Below, in pieces: positions 48,690-58,458 of a stretch of 64,000 nt of DNA (positions are counted from its first letter, which is position 1; every line of letters begins with the position of its first letter). Origin of the DNA: CAG-177 sp003514385 (GTDB lineage Bacteria; Bacillota; Clostridia; Oscillospirales; Acutalibacteraceae); the NCBI GenBank assembly GCA_051920445.1, contig JBPPLN010000002.1, forward strand, positions 62,001 to 126,000. The letters run 5' to 3'. The position numbers were made by a program, and so were the translations under genes. The notes below the pieces were generated by a model. That model worked only from the letters and a program-made list of their open reading frames with translations. It searched no databases and had not been told where the DNA came from.

Positions 48690-50669
48690 TTACGAAACAT
48701 CCGCCATGTCGATATATGCCGCGCCGTCGCGTGCGATATGCTCTTTTCTGCCGGCGAGATTGTCGCCGAGCCAGAGATCAAATATCTCGGCAGTTTTCTG
48801 GGCGTCGGTCGGGTCAACGCGGATAAGGCGGCGGGTTGCGGGATTCATCGTCGTCAGCGACATCATGTCCGCATCGTTTTCACCGAGTCCTTTCGAGCGC
48901 TGGATGGTGAACTTGCTGTTTTCAAGCTGGGAAAGGATATCCTGCTTCTCCTGCTCGTTATAGGCAAACCATGTCTCGTCCTTTGAGTTTATCTCATAGA
49001 GCGGCGACTCCGCGATATACACCTTGCCCTTTTCAATAAGCGTGGGCATGAGGCGATAGATCATCGCGAGGATAAGCGTGCGTATCTGGAATCCGTCAAC
49101 GTCGGCATCGGTGCAGATTATGACCTTGCTCCAGCGCAGCTGATCGATATTGAACGCGACCATGTCTTTCATCGACTTCGACTTGACCTCGACTCCGCAG
49201 CCAAGAACTTTTATCAGATCTGTTATGATATCGTTTGCAAATATTTTGTTATATTCCGCCTTGAGGCAGTTGAGTATCTTTCCGCGCACGGGGATTATCG
49301 CCTGGAAAGACGAGTCGCGCGCCTGCTTACAGGCGCCGAGAGCCGAGTCGCCCTCCACTATGAACAGCTCGCGCTCGGAGACATCCTTGCTGCGGCAGTC
49401 AACGAATTTCTGCACGCGGCTGCCCATATCGTTGCTCGACTGGAGCTTGCCCTTTATATTGAGTTTCGTCGTCTCCGCACGGACACGCGCACGCATATTG
49501 ACGAGCACCTGATCGCATATCTTGTCCGCATCGAGCTTGTTTTCGATGAAATACACCTCGAGCTGATGCTTGAAGAACTCGGTCATTGCCTCCTGAATGA
49601 ACTTGTTCGTGATAGCTTTTTTCGTCTGGTTCTCATATGAAGCTATGGTCGAGAACGACGAGATAACAAGCACAAGGCAGTCTTCAATATCCTGAAAATT
49701 TATCTTTGAATCGGATTTGAGATATTTTCCGCTCTTTTTTATATAAGCGTCTATCTGCGACACGAAAGCGGAGCGTACAGCTTTATCCGGTGCGCCGCCG
49801 TGTTCAAGGTAGCTCGAGTTGTGATAGAACTCCTTGAGCTGAACTTTGTTCGAGAAGCAGAGCGCGGCGTTTATCTTCAAAGTATAGTCGGGCTGATCCG
49901 CTCTGTCGCGGCCGACACGCTCACCGCTCCATGTGCAAATGGAAGAAAGTCCGTTTGAGCCGACGACCTCGCGGACATGGTCGGCGATACCGTTTTCGTA
50001 GAAATATTCAAAAGTATCGAACTTTGAGCCGTTCTGATTTTTGAGCACGAATTTGACGCCCGCGTTGACTATCGCCTGGCGGCGCATCATATCCTGAAAA
50101 TACTCGAGTGGTATGTTGATATCGGTGAAAACTTTGAGATCCGGGCGCCACTTTATGCGCGTACCGGTGTCTTTTTTATTATACGGCTCCTTTATCATAT
50201 CACCTACGGGCTTGCCGCCCTTGAAATTCAGATGATAGCAAAAGCCATTTGAATGTATCTCCGCCTCCATATATTCCGAGGCATACTGAGTGGCGCAAAG
50301 ACCGAGTCCGTTTGTGCCGAGAGAATACTGATAGCTGCCGCCGTCGTTTGTCTTATACTTACCGCCGGCATACAGCTCGCAGAAAGTCAGCTTCCAGTTA
50401 TATTCCTTTTCTTTCTGGTTATACTCAACGGGTATTCCGCGTCCCTGATCCTGAACCTCAACGGACTTGTCCTCAAATCGGGTAACGGTTATTGTATTAC
50501 CGAAGCCCTCACGCGCCTCGTCAACAGAGTTCGAGATGATCTCGAACACAGAGTGCTCGCAGCCCTCTATGCCGTCGGAGCCGAAGATGACCGCAGGTCT
50601 TTTACGCACGCGGTCGGCGCCCTTGAGCACCTCTATGCTCTCCTGATTGTAGGTTGCCTTATTCGCCAT
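48690..50669 (-). CDS. parE: Topoisomerase IV subunit B (GyrB/ParE family)
   Basis: This is a 659-residue ATPase subunit. Motifs are the GHKL ATP site (EIISNSVDEAREGF, VQDQGRGIPVEY, LGTNGLGLCATQYAS), then the TOPRIM domain (LFIVEGDSALGACKQARD, IICTDADVDGFQIRTL) and the C-terminal RSKGLGENDADMMS. DADVDG replaces the usual DPDxDG. The size without a long insertion and the parC partner downstream support ParE. A promoter with perfect boxes lies about 55 bases upstream. Confidence 0.88.
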   Translation of the reverse strand: MANKATYNQESIEVLKGADRVRKRPAVIFGSDGIEGCEHSVFEIISNSVDEAREGFGNTITVTRFEDKSVEVQDQGRGIPVEYNQKEKEYNWKLTFCELYAGGKYKTNDGGSYQYSLGTNGLGLCATQYASEYMEAEIHSNGFCYHLNFKGGKPVGDMIKEPYNKKDTGTRIKWRPDLKVFTDINIPLEYFQDMMRRQAIVNAGVKFVLKNQNGSKFDTFEYFYENGIADHVREVVGSNGLSSICTWSGERVGRDRADQPDYTLKINAALCFSNKVQLKEFYHNSSYLEHGGAPDKAVRSAFVSQIDAYIKKSGKYLKSDSKINFQDIEDCLVLVISSFSTIASYENQTKKAITNKFIQEAMTEFFKHQLEVYFIENKLDADKICDQVLVNMRARVRAETTKLNIKGKLQSSNDMGSRVQKFVDCRSKDVSERELFIVEGDSALGACKQARDSSFQAIIPVRGKILNCLKAEYNKIFANDIITDLIKVLGCGVEVKSKSMKDMVAFNIDQLRWSKVIICTDADVDGFQIRTLILAMIYRLMPTLIEKGKVYIAESPLYEINSKDETWFAYNEQEKQDILSQLENSKFTIQRSKGLGENDADMMSLTTMNPATRRLIRVDPTDAQKTAEIFDLWLGDNLAGRKEHIARDGAAYIDMADVS

Positions 50670-50724
50670 TTAGCTGTCCCCCGTAAATCAAATGCTACGC
50701 ATTATTTTGTATCATACATATTTA

Positions 50725-50754
50725 ATTATACACCATATATTGGCTTTTTGTCAA
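50725..50754 (-). promoter_or_regulatory. Sigma-A promoter of parE-parC
   Basis: TTGACA (50749-50754) and TATAAT (50725-50730) are both perfect, with an 18-base spacer. Confidence 0.85.
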
Positions 50755-50825
50755 CGATATCAATAGGTATAGAAAAAGACAGACCATGCGATAACACACA
50801 GTCTGCCGGATAAAATTATGATTTG

Positions 50826-51776
50826 TTACGCCCTTTGCTTTTTCTTGAACACATCTGCGGGAAGCTGGGCGAGGACTATTGCGACGAACATGATGATGCA
50901 GCCGCTGAGCTCCCTTACCGACATTTTTTGATCTATCAGCACCCATGCGAATATAACAGCGAACACAGATTCAAGGCACAGCAGGAGCGAAGCGACCGTT
51001 GGGTCGGAATCGCGCTGGCCGAGGGTCTGGAAAGTGAACGCCACTCCGCAGGACAAAATACCTGTGTAGAGCAGATAGGGTGCTGCGCTCATTATGGCGT
51101 GGATACTCGGCTTTTCAAAGATAAACATGAGAATGACGGAAATTATACCCGAGACAAAGAACTGCGCGCATGAGAGCTTGACTCCGTCGACTATAGCCGA
51201 ATATTTGTCGATAACAAGAATATGTATCGCAAAGCCGACCGAGCACGCGAGAGCGAGCAATTCGCCCTTGCCGAAAGTCGCCTTGCCGCCCGCACACAGC
51301 AGATAAAGTCCGACAACGCCGAGTCCGACGCCGATCCACACAGGAAGACTGACGCGCTTTTTGAAGAAAACGAGGCTGATTATCGGTACGAGAAGCATAT
51401 AGAGCGCGGTTATGAAGCCGACCTTGCCGACCGTTGTATAGCCGAACGCCGCCTGCTGAAGATTGCTTGACACGCAGAGAACCGTTCCGCAGACAAGTCC
51501 GCCGACAATGAGACTTTTTCTGTCTTTTTTCTTCTCTTCGAGCGTTTTCTGTTCAGCCGAGCCGAGCTTTTTGTTTTTTGATTTTTGAACTTCCGACATT
51601 ATTGCAATGACCGGCAGGAGCACCGTGCCGCCCATAATCATTCTTATGCCGTTGAAGGTCAGAGTTCCGATTACCTCGAGTCCCTCGCTCTGAGCCACAA
51701 ACGACAGTCCCCATATAACGGCGGCGAGAATGAGAAAGATGCCGCCTTTAAGCTGTCCTTTTTTCGTTGTTATCAC
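50826..51776 (-). CDS. EamA/DMT family transporter
   Basis: This is a protein of about 316 residues with ten transmembrane segments in two EamA repeats (LILAAVIWGLSFVAQ opening the first, GELLALACSVGFAIHILVI opening the second). A charged loop of about 30 residues (SEVQKSKNKKLGSAEQ) lies inside the first repeat. Members export amino acids or metabolites. The start is uncertain: no ATG fits, and I use a GTG at 51776. GGAGTG overlaps that GTG, so another start may be used. Confidence 0.85.
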   Translation of the reverse strand: MITTKKGQLKGGIFLILAAVIWGLSFVAQSEGLEVIGTLTFNGIRMIMGGTVLLPVIAIMSEVQKSKNKKLGSAEQKTLEEKKKDRKSLIVGGLVCGTVLCVSSNLQQAAFGYTTVGKVGFITALYMLLVPIISLVFFKKRVSLPVWIGVGLGVVGLYLLCAGGKATFGKGELLALACSVGFAIHILVIDKYSAIVDGVKLSCAQFFVSGIISVILMFIFEKPSIHAIMSAAPYLLYTGILSCGVAFTFQTLGQRDSDPTVASLLLCLESVFAVIFAWVLIDQKMSVRELSGCIIMFVAIVLAQLPADVFKKKQRA

Positions 51777-51868
51777 TCCACTGAAGTTTTCCGAAATATG
51801 ATAGCACAAAGGCAAATAATAAAAATCGGATTTTGGAATAAAATATAATTTTCAAAAAGTTTTTCGGT

Positions 51869-52612
51869 TTATCTCTCCGCGAGCGGAAGTATTGAGCCGA
51901 TATCGGTTAATTGAAAGTCCCCTGCCTCCTCCGCACGCACGCCGAACGAAGAGAGAAAGGCTCTGATTTTTTCGCCGTCCCTATGAGACGAAAGCGAGCC
52001 GTTGAATAGCATTGTATCGGGCGCAATGAGCCCGCAGCAGCCGCCGATAAAGCCATATTCGCGCCCGGGCAGGGCGACATCGCCCTTTGAGACGAGCAGT
52101 ACAGCAAGTCCGTTTTTTTCGGCAGCCGAGGCTATTGACACATCATCGGTAATTATCGCGCTTTCAGTCACCGGCACTACCGAGCATTTTGTGTAGCCCT
52201 GACGCACGGGTATTAAACTACGCCCGGAAAAGTCGATGTTTTTGCAGACGGTTTTGGGATTGAGTATCGCATAATTGCCGAAAAGCGCGGCATTGAGCGG
52301 CACATCGGCTGGATATTTATCGCCGAGCGGAGTGTCAAGAATCTGCACATTGAAGCCAAGTTCAGTGAGCTTTTCTATATTTTCACGCTGTTCGCGGCTC
52401 AATATGATTTTTCGCCCGCCGAGATGCAATAAGTGCAAATCGGCGTGGGCGTCTGTGCCGTCGGTTATCGCGGCACACGGCAGGATATCAAAAACACTGA
52501 TACCGCGCGAGCGAAGATATTCTTTTGCTTTTTCTGCGCCGACGCTTACCGCGGCGAGGGTGATTCCCCTCTTCGGCAGGTTCGGCGATTCTATAGGGGT
52601 CATAAAATTCAT
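51869..52612 (-). CDS. Conserved hypothetical protein (DUF6873-like)
   Basis: This is a 247-residue soluble protein. Visible conserved-looking blocks are ILDTPLGDKYPADVPLNAAL, RQGYTKCSVVPVTESAIITDD and YGFIGGCCGLIAPDTMLFNG. The last two recall arginine-deiminase-like (GME fold) proteins, and I recall a family named DUF6873 of this shape. Function unknown. Its ATG overlaps the radA stop (TGATG), so it is cotranslated with radA. Confidence 0.72.
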   Translation of the reverse strand: MNFMTPIESPNLPKRGITLAAVSVGAEKAKEYLRSRGISVFDILPCAAITDGTDAHADLHLLHLGGRKIILSREQRENIEKLTELGFNVQILDTPLGDKYPADVPLNAALFGNYAILNPKTVCKNIDFSGRSLIPVRQGYTKCSVVPVTESAIITDDVSIASAAEKNGLAVLLVSKGDVALPGREYGFIGGCCGLIAPDTMLFNGSLSSHRDGEKIRAFLSSFGVRAEEAGDFQLTDIGSILPLAER

Positions 52613-53982
52613 CAGTCAACGCAGTTCGCGAACGCCTCATAGACATTCTTGACGCCAATGACCTCTATCTCCTTTTTGAGCTTGTCCGGCACGGATTTGA
52701 AATTATGGCGCGGGATAATGCAGGTCTTGAAGCCGAGTCGGGCCGCCTCTTTTATGCGCTGTTCGCAGTGGTTGACGGAGCGAATCTCGCCGCCGAGACC
52801 TATCTCGCCGAAAGCGAGCACATCATCTCTTATCGGGACATCCTTGAGGCTCGAAATAAGCGCAAGCGCGACGGAGAGGTCGGTCGCGGGTTCATCGAGC
52901 TTGAGTCCGCCGATGACATTTATATATGCATCCATATTGCCGAAGAAATAGCCCGCCCGCTTTTCGAGGACGGCTAAGAGCATAGCCATGCGGCTGTAAT
53001 CAAAACCTGTCGCCATACGGCGGGGATTGCCGAAGCTCGACGCGCTGACAAGAGCCTGAACCTCGGCGAGTATCGGGCGGGTGCCCTCCATAGCGCAGGC
53101 GATACAGGTGCCCGAAGTGTTCTTCGGTCTGCCTGAGATGAGCATAAGAGACGGATTCTCGACCTGAGAAAGTCCGCTGTCGAGCATCTCGAAAACGCCT
53201 ATCTCATTCGTCGAGCCGTAGCGGTTCTTGACGGCACGGAGGATTCTGTAAGACATATTGCGGTCGCCCTCGAAATAGAGCACCGCGTCAACTATATGTT
53301 CGAGCACCTTGGGTCCCGCGATGTTGCCGTCCTTGTTGACATGACCGACGACTATAATCGGAATATTGCTGTTCTTCGCGGTGCGCATGAACATCGAAGT
53401 CGATTCGCGCACCTGCGTGACACTGCCCGCAGAGGAGCTGAGGTCACTTATGACCATAGTCTGTATCGAGTCGATGATAACGAGCCCGGGCTTGTTGATA
53501 TTTATATACTCGCATATAGCCTGAACGTCGGTCTGGCTCATGAGAGTTAGGGTCGGGCTTGTGACCCCGAGCCTGTCCGCGCGGAGCTTTATCTGATAGA
53601 CCGACTCCTCGCCCGAGACATAGAGAATATCGAGATCCCTGCCGATATACTGGCATATCTGAAGAAGAATCGTCGATTTGCCTATGCCGGGGTCGCCGCT
53701 CAGGAGCACCAACGAGCCCTTGACTATTCCGCCGCCGAGAACGCGGTCGAGCTCGGTGAGCCCCGTCTGATAGCGTATCTCCTCATCGGCGGTTATCTCG
53801 CTGAGTGCATATGTCTTGACGCTGCGCGCACTCGCGCCGCTCTTGGACGCCGGAGCGGCGGGCGCTTTTATCTCCTCGTTCATGGTGTTCCACTCGCCGC
53901 AGCCCGGGCAGCAGCCGAACCATTTCGGGCTTTCATAGCCGCATTCGGAACAGATATAGACCGATTTTGCCTTGCCTGCCAT
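52612..53982 (-). CDS. radA: DNA repair protein RadA
   Basis: This is a 456-residue protein. A zinc finger with four cysteines (CSECGYESPKWFGCCPGCGEW) starts it, then a RecA-like domain (LSGDPGIGKSTILLQ) and the RadA-specific KNRYGSTNEIGVFEM. A C-terminal Lon-protease-like domain follows. RadA promotes branch migration and helps process recombination intermediates. It lies between cwlD (one base upstream) and the DUF gene, in one minus-strand operon. Confidence 0.96.
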   Translation of the reverse strand: MAGKAKSVYICSECGYESPKWFGCCPGCGEWNTMNEEIKAPAAPASKSGASARSVKTYALSEITADEEIRYQTGLTELDRVLGGGIVKGSLVLLSGDPGIGKSTILLQICQYIGRDLDILYVSGEESVYQIKLRADRLGVTSPTLTLMSQTDVQAICEYININKPGLVIIDSIQTMVISDLSSSAGSVTQVRESTSMFMRTAKNSNIPIIVVGHVNKDGNIAGPKVLEHIVDAVLYFEGDRNMSYRILRAVKNRYGSTNEIGVFEMLDSGLSQVENPSLMLISGRPKNTSGTCIACAMEGTRPILAEVQALVSASSFGNPRRMATGFDYSRMAMLLAVLEKRAGYFFGNMDAYINVIGGLKLDEPATDLSVALALISSLKDVPIRDDVLAFGEIGLGGEIRSVNHCEQRIKEAARLGFKTCIIPRHNFKSVPDKLKKEIEVIGVKNVYEAFANCVD

Positions 53983-53983
53983 T

Positions 53984-54736
53984 TTATGTTACCTCCGTCA
54001 GTTTTTCGTCTTGTTTTAAATAGTCTGTTATACCGCACATGACCGAAAAAGCCATGGCGTTCTGATAATTATCGTCTTTTAGTTTCAGCGTCTCGGCGGC
54101 GTTCGAGAGGAAGCCGCACTCGACCATAACCGCCGGAGACTGCGCATGATAGAGCAGATATATCTCAGTGCCCGTGCGCTTGACGGCGCGATGATTCTGA
54201 GGCTGGATAAGCGAGCGGATATCCTGTTGAATCGCCTTTGCCAGCTTCTCGCTCTCCGGATTGTTTTTTGAATAGAACACCTGTGCGCCGCTGTATGACG
54301 GGCCGCCGTAGTGGTTCTGATGTATGCTCACGAACAGGGCATCGGGCGTCTGTTCGATGATCTTCATTCTGTTTTTTATATCCGAGACCTTTTGCTGGCG
54401 CACGGTTTTTGCGGAGTCGTCGGCTATATCGTCGTCCGTTTCGCGAGTCATGATGACATTGTAGCCCGCTGTGTCAAGCATATCGCGCAGCTTCAGGGCT
54501 ATGGACAGATTTATATCTTTTTCGACCGTTCCGTCCGCCGCAGTCGCGCCGCCGTCCATGCCGCCGTGACCTGCGTCAACGATAATTGTCACTGTGCGGA
54601 GCGCATTTGAAGAGGCCCTGCGCGCATATCCGGAGCCGCGCGAGGATATCATCACGAAGCATATAATCATTATTACAACCGCCGCCGCGATACCGAGAGC
54701 GACGAGCCTTGAACGCTTTTTTAAATTTATCACCAT
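53984..54736 (-). CDS. cwlD: Spore cortex N-acetylmuramoyl-L-alanine amidase CwlD
   Basis: This 250-residue amidase (amidase_3) has an N-terminal membrane anchor (about residues 11-32) and zinc-site residues in IIVDAGHGGMDGGA, the Glu in GTVEKDINL, SIHQNHYGG, and the catalytic Glu in MVECGFLSN. CwlD helps make muramic lactam in the spore cortex. The ATG at 54736 has GGGGGTG upstream; a longer frame to 54970 runs through the promoter and is rejected. A sigma-E-type promoter lies just upstream, as expected. Confidence 0.88.
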   Translation of the reverse strand: MVINLKKRSRLVALGIAAAVVIMIICFVMISSRGSGYARRASSNALRTVTIIVDAGHGGMDGGATAADGTVEKDINLSIALKLRDMLDTAGYNVIMTRETDDDIADDSAKTVRQQKVSDIKNRMKIIEQTPDALFVSIHQNHYGGPSYSGAQVFYSKNNPESEKLAKAIQQDIRSLIQPQNHRAVKRTGTEIYLLYHAQSPAVMVECGFLSNAAETLKLKDDNYQNAMAFSVMCGITDYLKQDEKLTEVT

Positions 54737-54753
54737 ACCGACACCCCCACAAA

Positions 54754-54782
54754 AGAATATGCGGAGAGTCGCGGCATTATTA
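54754..54782 (-). promoter_or_regulatory. Sigma-E-type promoter of cwlD
   Basis: TAATAAT (54776-54782) matches six of seven bases of the sigma-E -35 element. CATATTCT (54754-54761) matches six of eight of the -10 element, with a 14-base spacer. Confidence 0.55.
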
Positions 54783-54821
54783 GAACAGCGGCGGGCAAAA
54801 TAGGAAAAAGGAGCTGAGAAA

Positions 54822-55172
54822 ATGAAAGGAATAACAAAAATTATCGGCGGTCTTGCCATCGGGACGGTCAACTCCGCGCTCGGAGCCGGCGGCGGAATGA
54901 TCGCCGTGCCGATGCTCAGAAAAAGCGGAATGGAGCAAAGCAGAGCGCAGGCAAACGCGGTGGCGCTCATTATGCTGCTGACCGCGGCGAGCGCGGGGAT
55001 ATATATTTACACAGGAAAAGTCGCCTTCGGCGATGCGCTCCCCTATCTCCCGGCGGGGCTTATAGGAAGCGTTCTCGGTTCTTTCATTCTGCCGAAGATA
55101 CCGACGAAAATACTCGGCAAGATTTTTGCCCTTTTCATGCTTTGGGCGGGAGTGAGGATGCTGATGCGATGA
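54822..55172 (+). CDS. TauE/SafE half-transporter, first half
   Basis: This is a 116-residue protein with four hydrophobic segments and the TauE motif GTVNSALGAGGGMIAVP. TauE/SafE proteins normally have two such halves in one chain and move sulfite, sulfoacetate or related anions. The ribosome site AAAGGAG precedes the ATG. The stop overlaps the ATG of the second half, so the two should be made together and pair in the membrane. Confidence 0.82.
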   Translation: MKGITKIIGGLAIGTVNSALGAGGGMIAVPMLRKSGMEQSRAQANAVALIMLLTAASAGIYIYTGKVAFGDALPYLPAGLIGSVLGSFILPKIPTKILGKIFALFMLWAGVRMLMR

Positions 55173-55519
55173 AAACGATACTGGCAGCTTTTTTCTCGGG
55201 TCTCGCCGGCAGTCTCGGGCTCGGCGGAGGCGGGGTGCTGGTGCTCTATCTCGTGCTCGCACTCGGTATGCCGCAGCTCAAGGCACAGGGCATAAATCTA
55301 TTATTTTTTATCCCCTGCGCGGTGCTTTCAAGCATAGTTTATTCATTCAAAAAGCTCATCGACTGGAAAAGCGTTCTGCTCTTTGCCGCGGGCGGTCTGC
55401 CGGGAGTTTTGCTCGGCAGTCTCGCGGTATCGCACATGAACAGCAATATTCCCGGGAAAATCTTCGGCGGGTTTCTGCTGCTCATGGGCATAAAAGAGCT
55501 GTTCAGGAAAGGTGATTGA
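55169..55519 (+). CDS. TauE/SafE half-transporter, second half
   Basis: This is a 116-residue protein with four hydrophobic segments and the repeat-equivalent motif GLAGSLGLGGGGVLVLYL. Its ATG (55169) overlaps the stop of the first half as ATGA. The 3' end overlaps the convergent ruvX gene by 17 bases. Split TauE genes of this kind are known in Clostridia. Confidence 0.82.
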   Translation: MKTILAAFFSGLAGSLGLGGGGVLVLYLVLALGMPQLKAQGINLLFFIPCAVLSSIVYSFKKLIDWKSVLLFAAGGLPGVLLGSLAVSHMNSNIPGKIFGGFLLLMGIKELFRKGD

Positions 55520-55928
55520 TGCGCCGATAGTCGAGATAATCCTGGAGGATCATCACGGCGCTAACGGCATCGACAACTGCCTTGCGCTTCTTGCCGCGCG
55601 TGTTCGTGACATTCAGGGCGTTATGCGCCGAGACCGTTGTCAGGCGTTCGTCGCGCATCACGGTCTCTATGCCCGAAAACTCGGTCAGAGCCGCCGCGAA
55701 ATCCTCGCAGCGCTGAGCGCGTTCGCCGTGGGTGCCGTCCATATTGACGGGCAGACCGACAACTATCAGCTCCGCCTTTTTCTCTTTGGCTATCTCGGTT
55801 ATCTTTTCTATCAGCGGTTCGGATTCTTTTTCCGTTATAACGGTCACTGGAGACGCCAAAAATTCGGTCTTGTCGCAGACGGCTATGCCCGTTCGCGTAT
55901 CCCCGTAATCTACCGACAGGATAATCAT
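55503..55928 (-). CDS. ruvX: Putative pre-16S rRNA nuclease / Holliday junction resolvase YqgF
   Basis: This is a 141-residue RNase H-like nuclease with the YqgF motifs ILSVDYGDTRTGIAV (first Asp), IVVGLPVNMDGTHGERA, MRDERLTTVSA (Glu) and AVVDAVSAVMILQDYL (last Asp). The family matures 16S rRNA ends and may act in recombination. It lies downstream of the PBP gene on the same strand, after a terminator. Confidence 0.93.
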   Translation of the reverse strand: MIILSVDYGDTRTGIAVCDKTEFLASPVTVITEKESEPLIEKITEIAKEKKAELIVVGLPVNMDGTHGERAQRCEDFAAALTEFSGIETVMRDERLTTVSAHNALNVTNTRGKKRKAVVDAVSAVMILQDYLDYRRINHLS

Positions 55929-55944
55929 AAAATACCTCTTAATT

Positions 55945-55976
55945 AAAAAATTAGCCGCACCGTTATCGGGTGCGGC
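55945..55976 (-). terminator. Terminator of the PBP gene
   Basis: On the minus strand GCCGCACC pairs with GGTGCGGC around CGATAAC-type loop bases and is followed by TAATTTTTTAA. Confidence 0.82.
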
Positions 55977-56007
55977 CGTTTATATATTTTTTCGCCGCAG
56001 GTTGAGT

Positions 56008-58257
56008 TTAATCGTCCGAACGCGGGCTTGTCGGAAGAAGCGAATCTATAATGTTGCTGACTGCGTCGCCGACTCCGCTGACGACCTCGCTGACGGATCC
56101 GCCGCCGCATGCGGTACACTCGGCGGGCATTGCAGACTTCTTATAATATCCCTTTGCAGTCTCCTTGCACGAGGGCGAAGCGAGAAGTCCGGTCTTCTTG
56201 CAGTAGTCCTTCTCCTCGACCTTGCCGGTCTTGGGGAACTCCTTGACGGGCAGGTTCGCGTGGATGCGGTCGAGCAGTTCGATATAGACTCGTCCGGAAG
56301 CACTGTATCTGAACGGAATGACCTTGGGCTTATCGTAGCCGAGCCAGACTGCGCAGACATAATAGGGCGTGCCGCCGGCTATCCAGCTGTCCTTGGTGTC
56401 ACTCGTGGTACCGGTCTTGCTCATCAACTCGAACTTGCCGAGATTCTTGCTCTTGCGGAAATCTCTTGCCGGGACGGTCTTGAGCAGTTCGCGCATGACC
56501 TCTGCGGTATCCTCGCTGAGAACTCTCTCGGGCTCGGACTTCGTTTCGAGCAGGACTTCCGTACCCGTGGCATTGGTGACTTTATAATAGCAATAGGGCT
56601 CATAGTAATAGCCGTTGTTGCCGAACACGGCATATGCCGCCGCCATTTCAACGGTCGTGACTCCGTTTGTCAGAGCGCCGGTTGCAAGGGGCGCAATATT
56701 CGCATCCGCAGAATCATCAAGAGTTGTCAGATGGAACGTCTTTTTCATGAAGTTATAGGCCTCGTTGACGCCGAGCATCTCCGTAATTATTCTGACGGGC
56801 ACGGTATTGAACGACTTCTGGATAGCATACTGGACGGTTATTTCTTTCTTGCTTCCGTTCGTGCCGTCCGCATTCTGCGGCCAGAGCTTGCCGTTTTGAT
56901 AGATTGAATAGTCGAGAATCATGCTCGACCAGTTGATATAGTTCTTCTCGAGCGCGAGAGAATAGGTTGAAAGAGGCTTTATGGACGAACCGGGCTGTCT
57001 CGGGGACTCGGACGCTCTGTTGAGGCAGAGGTTGCCGTTCTTTTCGCCCGCCTGTCCGACTATGCCGACGATTCTGCCCTCATAGTCCATGACGGTTGCA
57101 GCAGACTGAGCGGCGGGATGCTCGGCGGTGTCTGCCTCCTTATCGAAAGCGATTCTGTTTGAATATACGGTATTGAGAACCTTCTGAACATCGGGGTTGG
57201 CAGCAGAATATATCTTGAGTCCGCCGTAATTTATCTTCTCCATCGCCTGGCGGTAGGTGTAGCCGTATTTGCTCATCAGATCCTTGCAGACGGTCTTGAT
57301 GACATAATCGACATAGAAATCCTGATATTCCTTCTCGGTGTTCTTGTCCTCGGTAGTGTTCTTGGTCTTGCCCGGCTTCGGGACATAGCCCTCGCTGTTT
57401 GTGAACACGAGCTTATAGTTAACTGCTTCTTCGTACTCCTCTTTGCTTATCGCCTTTTCCTCGAGCATATATTTGAGACAGAGTTCCTGACGCGTTTTGT
57501 TCGCCTCGGGATTGAGCAGAGGGTTATACTTCGTCGGCGCTTTTGTTATGACCGCGAGGGTCGCGCACTCGGCGAGATTCAGTTCGCTGACATCCTTGCC
57601 GAAATAAGTCTCGCTCGCGGTCTGGACGCCGTAGCATCCGTTGCCGAGATAAAGGGTGTTGAGATAAGCTTCAAGAATAGCGTCCTTGCTGTAGTGCTGT
57701 TCAAGATTCAGAGCGCGCTCTATCTCCTTGAACTTTCGAACGACCGTGACCTCCTTGTCGTTGGTCAGGTTCTTGACGAGCTGCTGGGTTATTGTCGAGC
57801 CGCCGCCGGTCGAAAGTCCTGTTGCCGCGCCGAAAGTGCGCAGCCAATCGACACCATGATGCTTCTCAAAACGCTTGTCCTCAAGGCAGACGAAAGCGTT
57901 TCTTAGATTTTCCGGCATCTTGTCGAAATCGACCCATATTCTGTTCTCCTCGCCGTGGAGCTGAGCCATTTCAACGAGCTCATTGTTGCTGTCATAGGCA
58001 TAGACGAACGAGGTCTGGTTCTGATTCGCCTTGTAGTCGTCGAGATTTATCGCGATCTCACCGTGGGCAAAGGACACGATATTGAAGAAAACATAACCTC
58101 CGATTATCGCCGCGGTGAGCATACCGACGACGAGCACACAGAGTATGACCAGCAGAGCTATCCTGCCGGCCTTTTTATTCGGCTTTTTATTCTTCTTTTT
58201 GGAAGATTTTTTGGCTGTTCCCATCTTTTTCGATGCGTTTGCGGAGCTGTTTGCCAT
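56008..58257 (-). CDS. Class A penicillin-binding protein (PBP1-type)
   Basis: This 749-residue bifunctional peptidoglycan synthase has a Lys-rich cytoplasmic tail and one membrane anchor (about residues 32-58). The GT51 glycosyltransferase domain carries VCLEDKRFEKHHGVDW and STITQQLVKNL. In the transpeptidase domain the active Ser is in PGSSIKPLSTY and the KTG motif in ELMSKTGTTSDTKDSW. A Cys-containing C-terminal tail (TACGGGSVSE) follows. AAGGAGG precedes the ATG. Confidence 0.93.
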   Translation of the reverse strand: MANSSANASKKMGTAKKSSKKKNKKPNKKAGRIALLVILCVLVVGMLTAAIIGGYVFFNIVSFAHGEIAINLDDYKANQNQTSFVYAYDSNNELVEMAQLHGEENRIWVDFDKMPENLRNAFVCLEDKRFEKHHGVDWLRTFGAATGLSTGGGSTITQQLVKNLTNDKEVTVVRKFKEIERALNLEQHYSKDAILEAYLNTLYLGNGCYGVQTASETYFGKDVSELNLAECATLAVITKAPTKYNPLLNPEANKTRQELCLKYMLEEKAISKEEYEEAVNYKLVFTNSEGYVPKPGKTKNTTEDKNTEKEYQDFYVDYVIKTVCKDLMSKYGYTYRQAMEKINYGGLKIYSAANPDVQKVLNTVYSNRIAFDKEADTAEHPAAQSAATVMDYEGRIVGIVGQAGEKNGNLCLNRASESPRQPGSSIKPLSTYSLALEKNYINWSSMILDYSIYQNGKLWPQNADGTNGSKKEITVQYAIQKSFNTVPVRIITEMLGVNEAYNFMKKTFHLTTLDDSADANIAPLATGALTNGVTTVEMAAAYAVFGNNGYYYEPYCYYKVTNATGTEVLLETKSEPERVLSEDTAEVMRELLKTVPARDFRKSKNLGKFELMSKTGTTSDTKDSWIAGGTPYYVCAVWLGYDKPKVIPFRYSASGRVYIELLDRIHANLPVKEFPKTGKVEEKDYCKKTGLLASPSCKETAKGYYKKSAMPAECTACGGGSVSEVVSGVGDAVSNIIDSLLPTSPRSDD

Positions 58258-58458
58258 CCGTGCGCCTCCTTCACATTACAATCCAGTTAAAAATTATAGC
58301 ATACTTTTTGCAAAAAGTTTAGTCTAAATCCAAATATTCTCACTATTTTGTAAAATCAAAACAATAGCAGTGTATAAAACAACGTATAAAAATGCCAGAA
58401 AGGGGCAAAAATCACCACGAAAGCAGAAAAAGTAAGCCTGCGGAAAGGAAAAGAAAAG

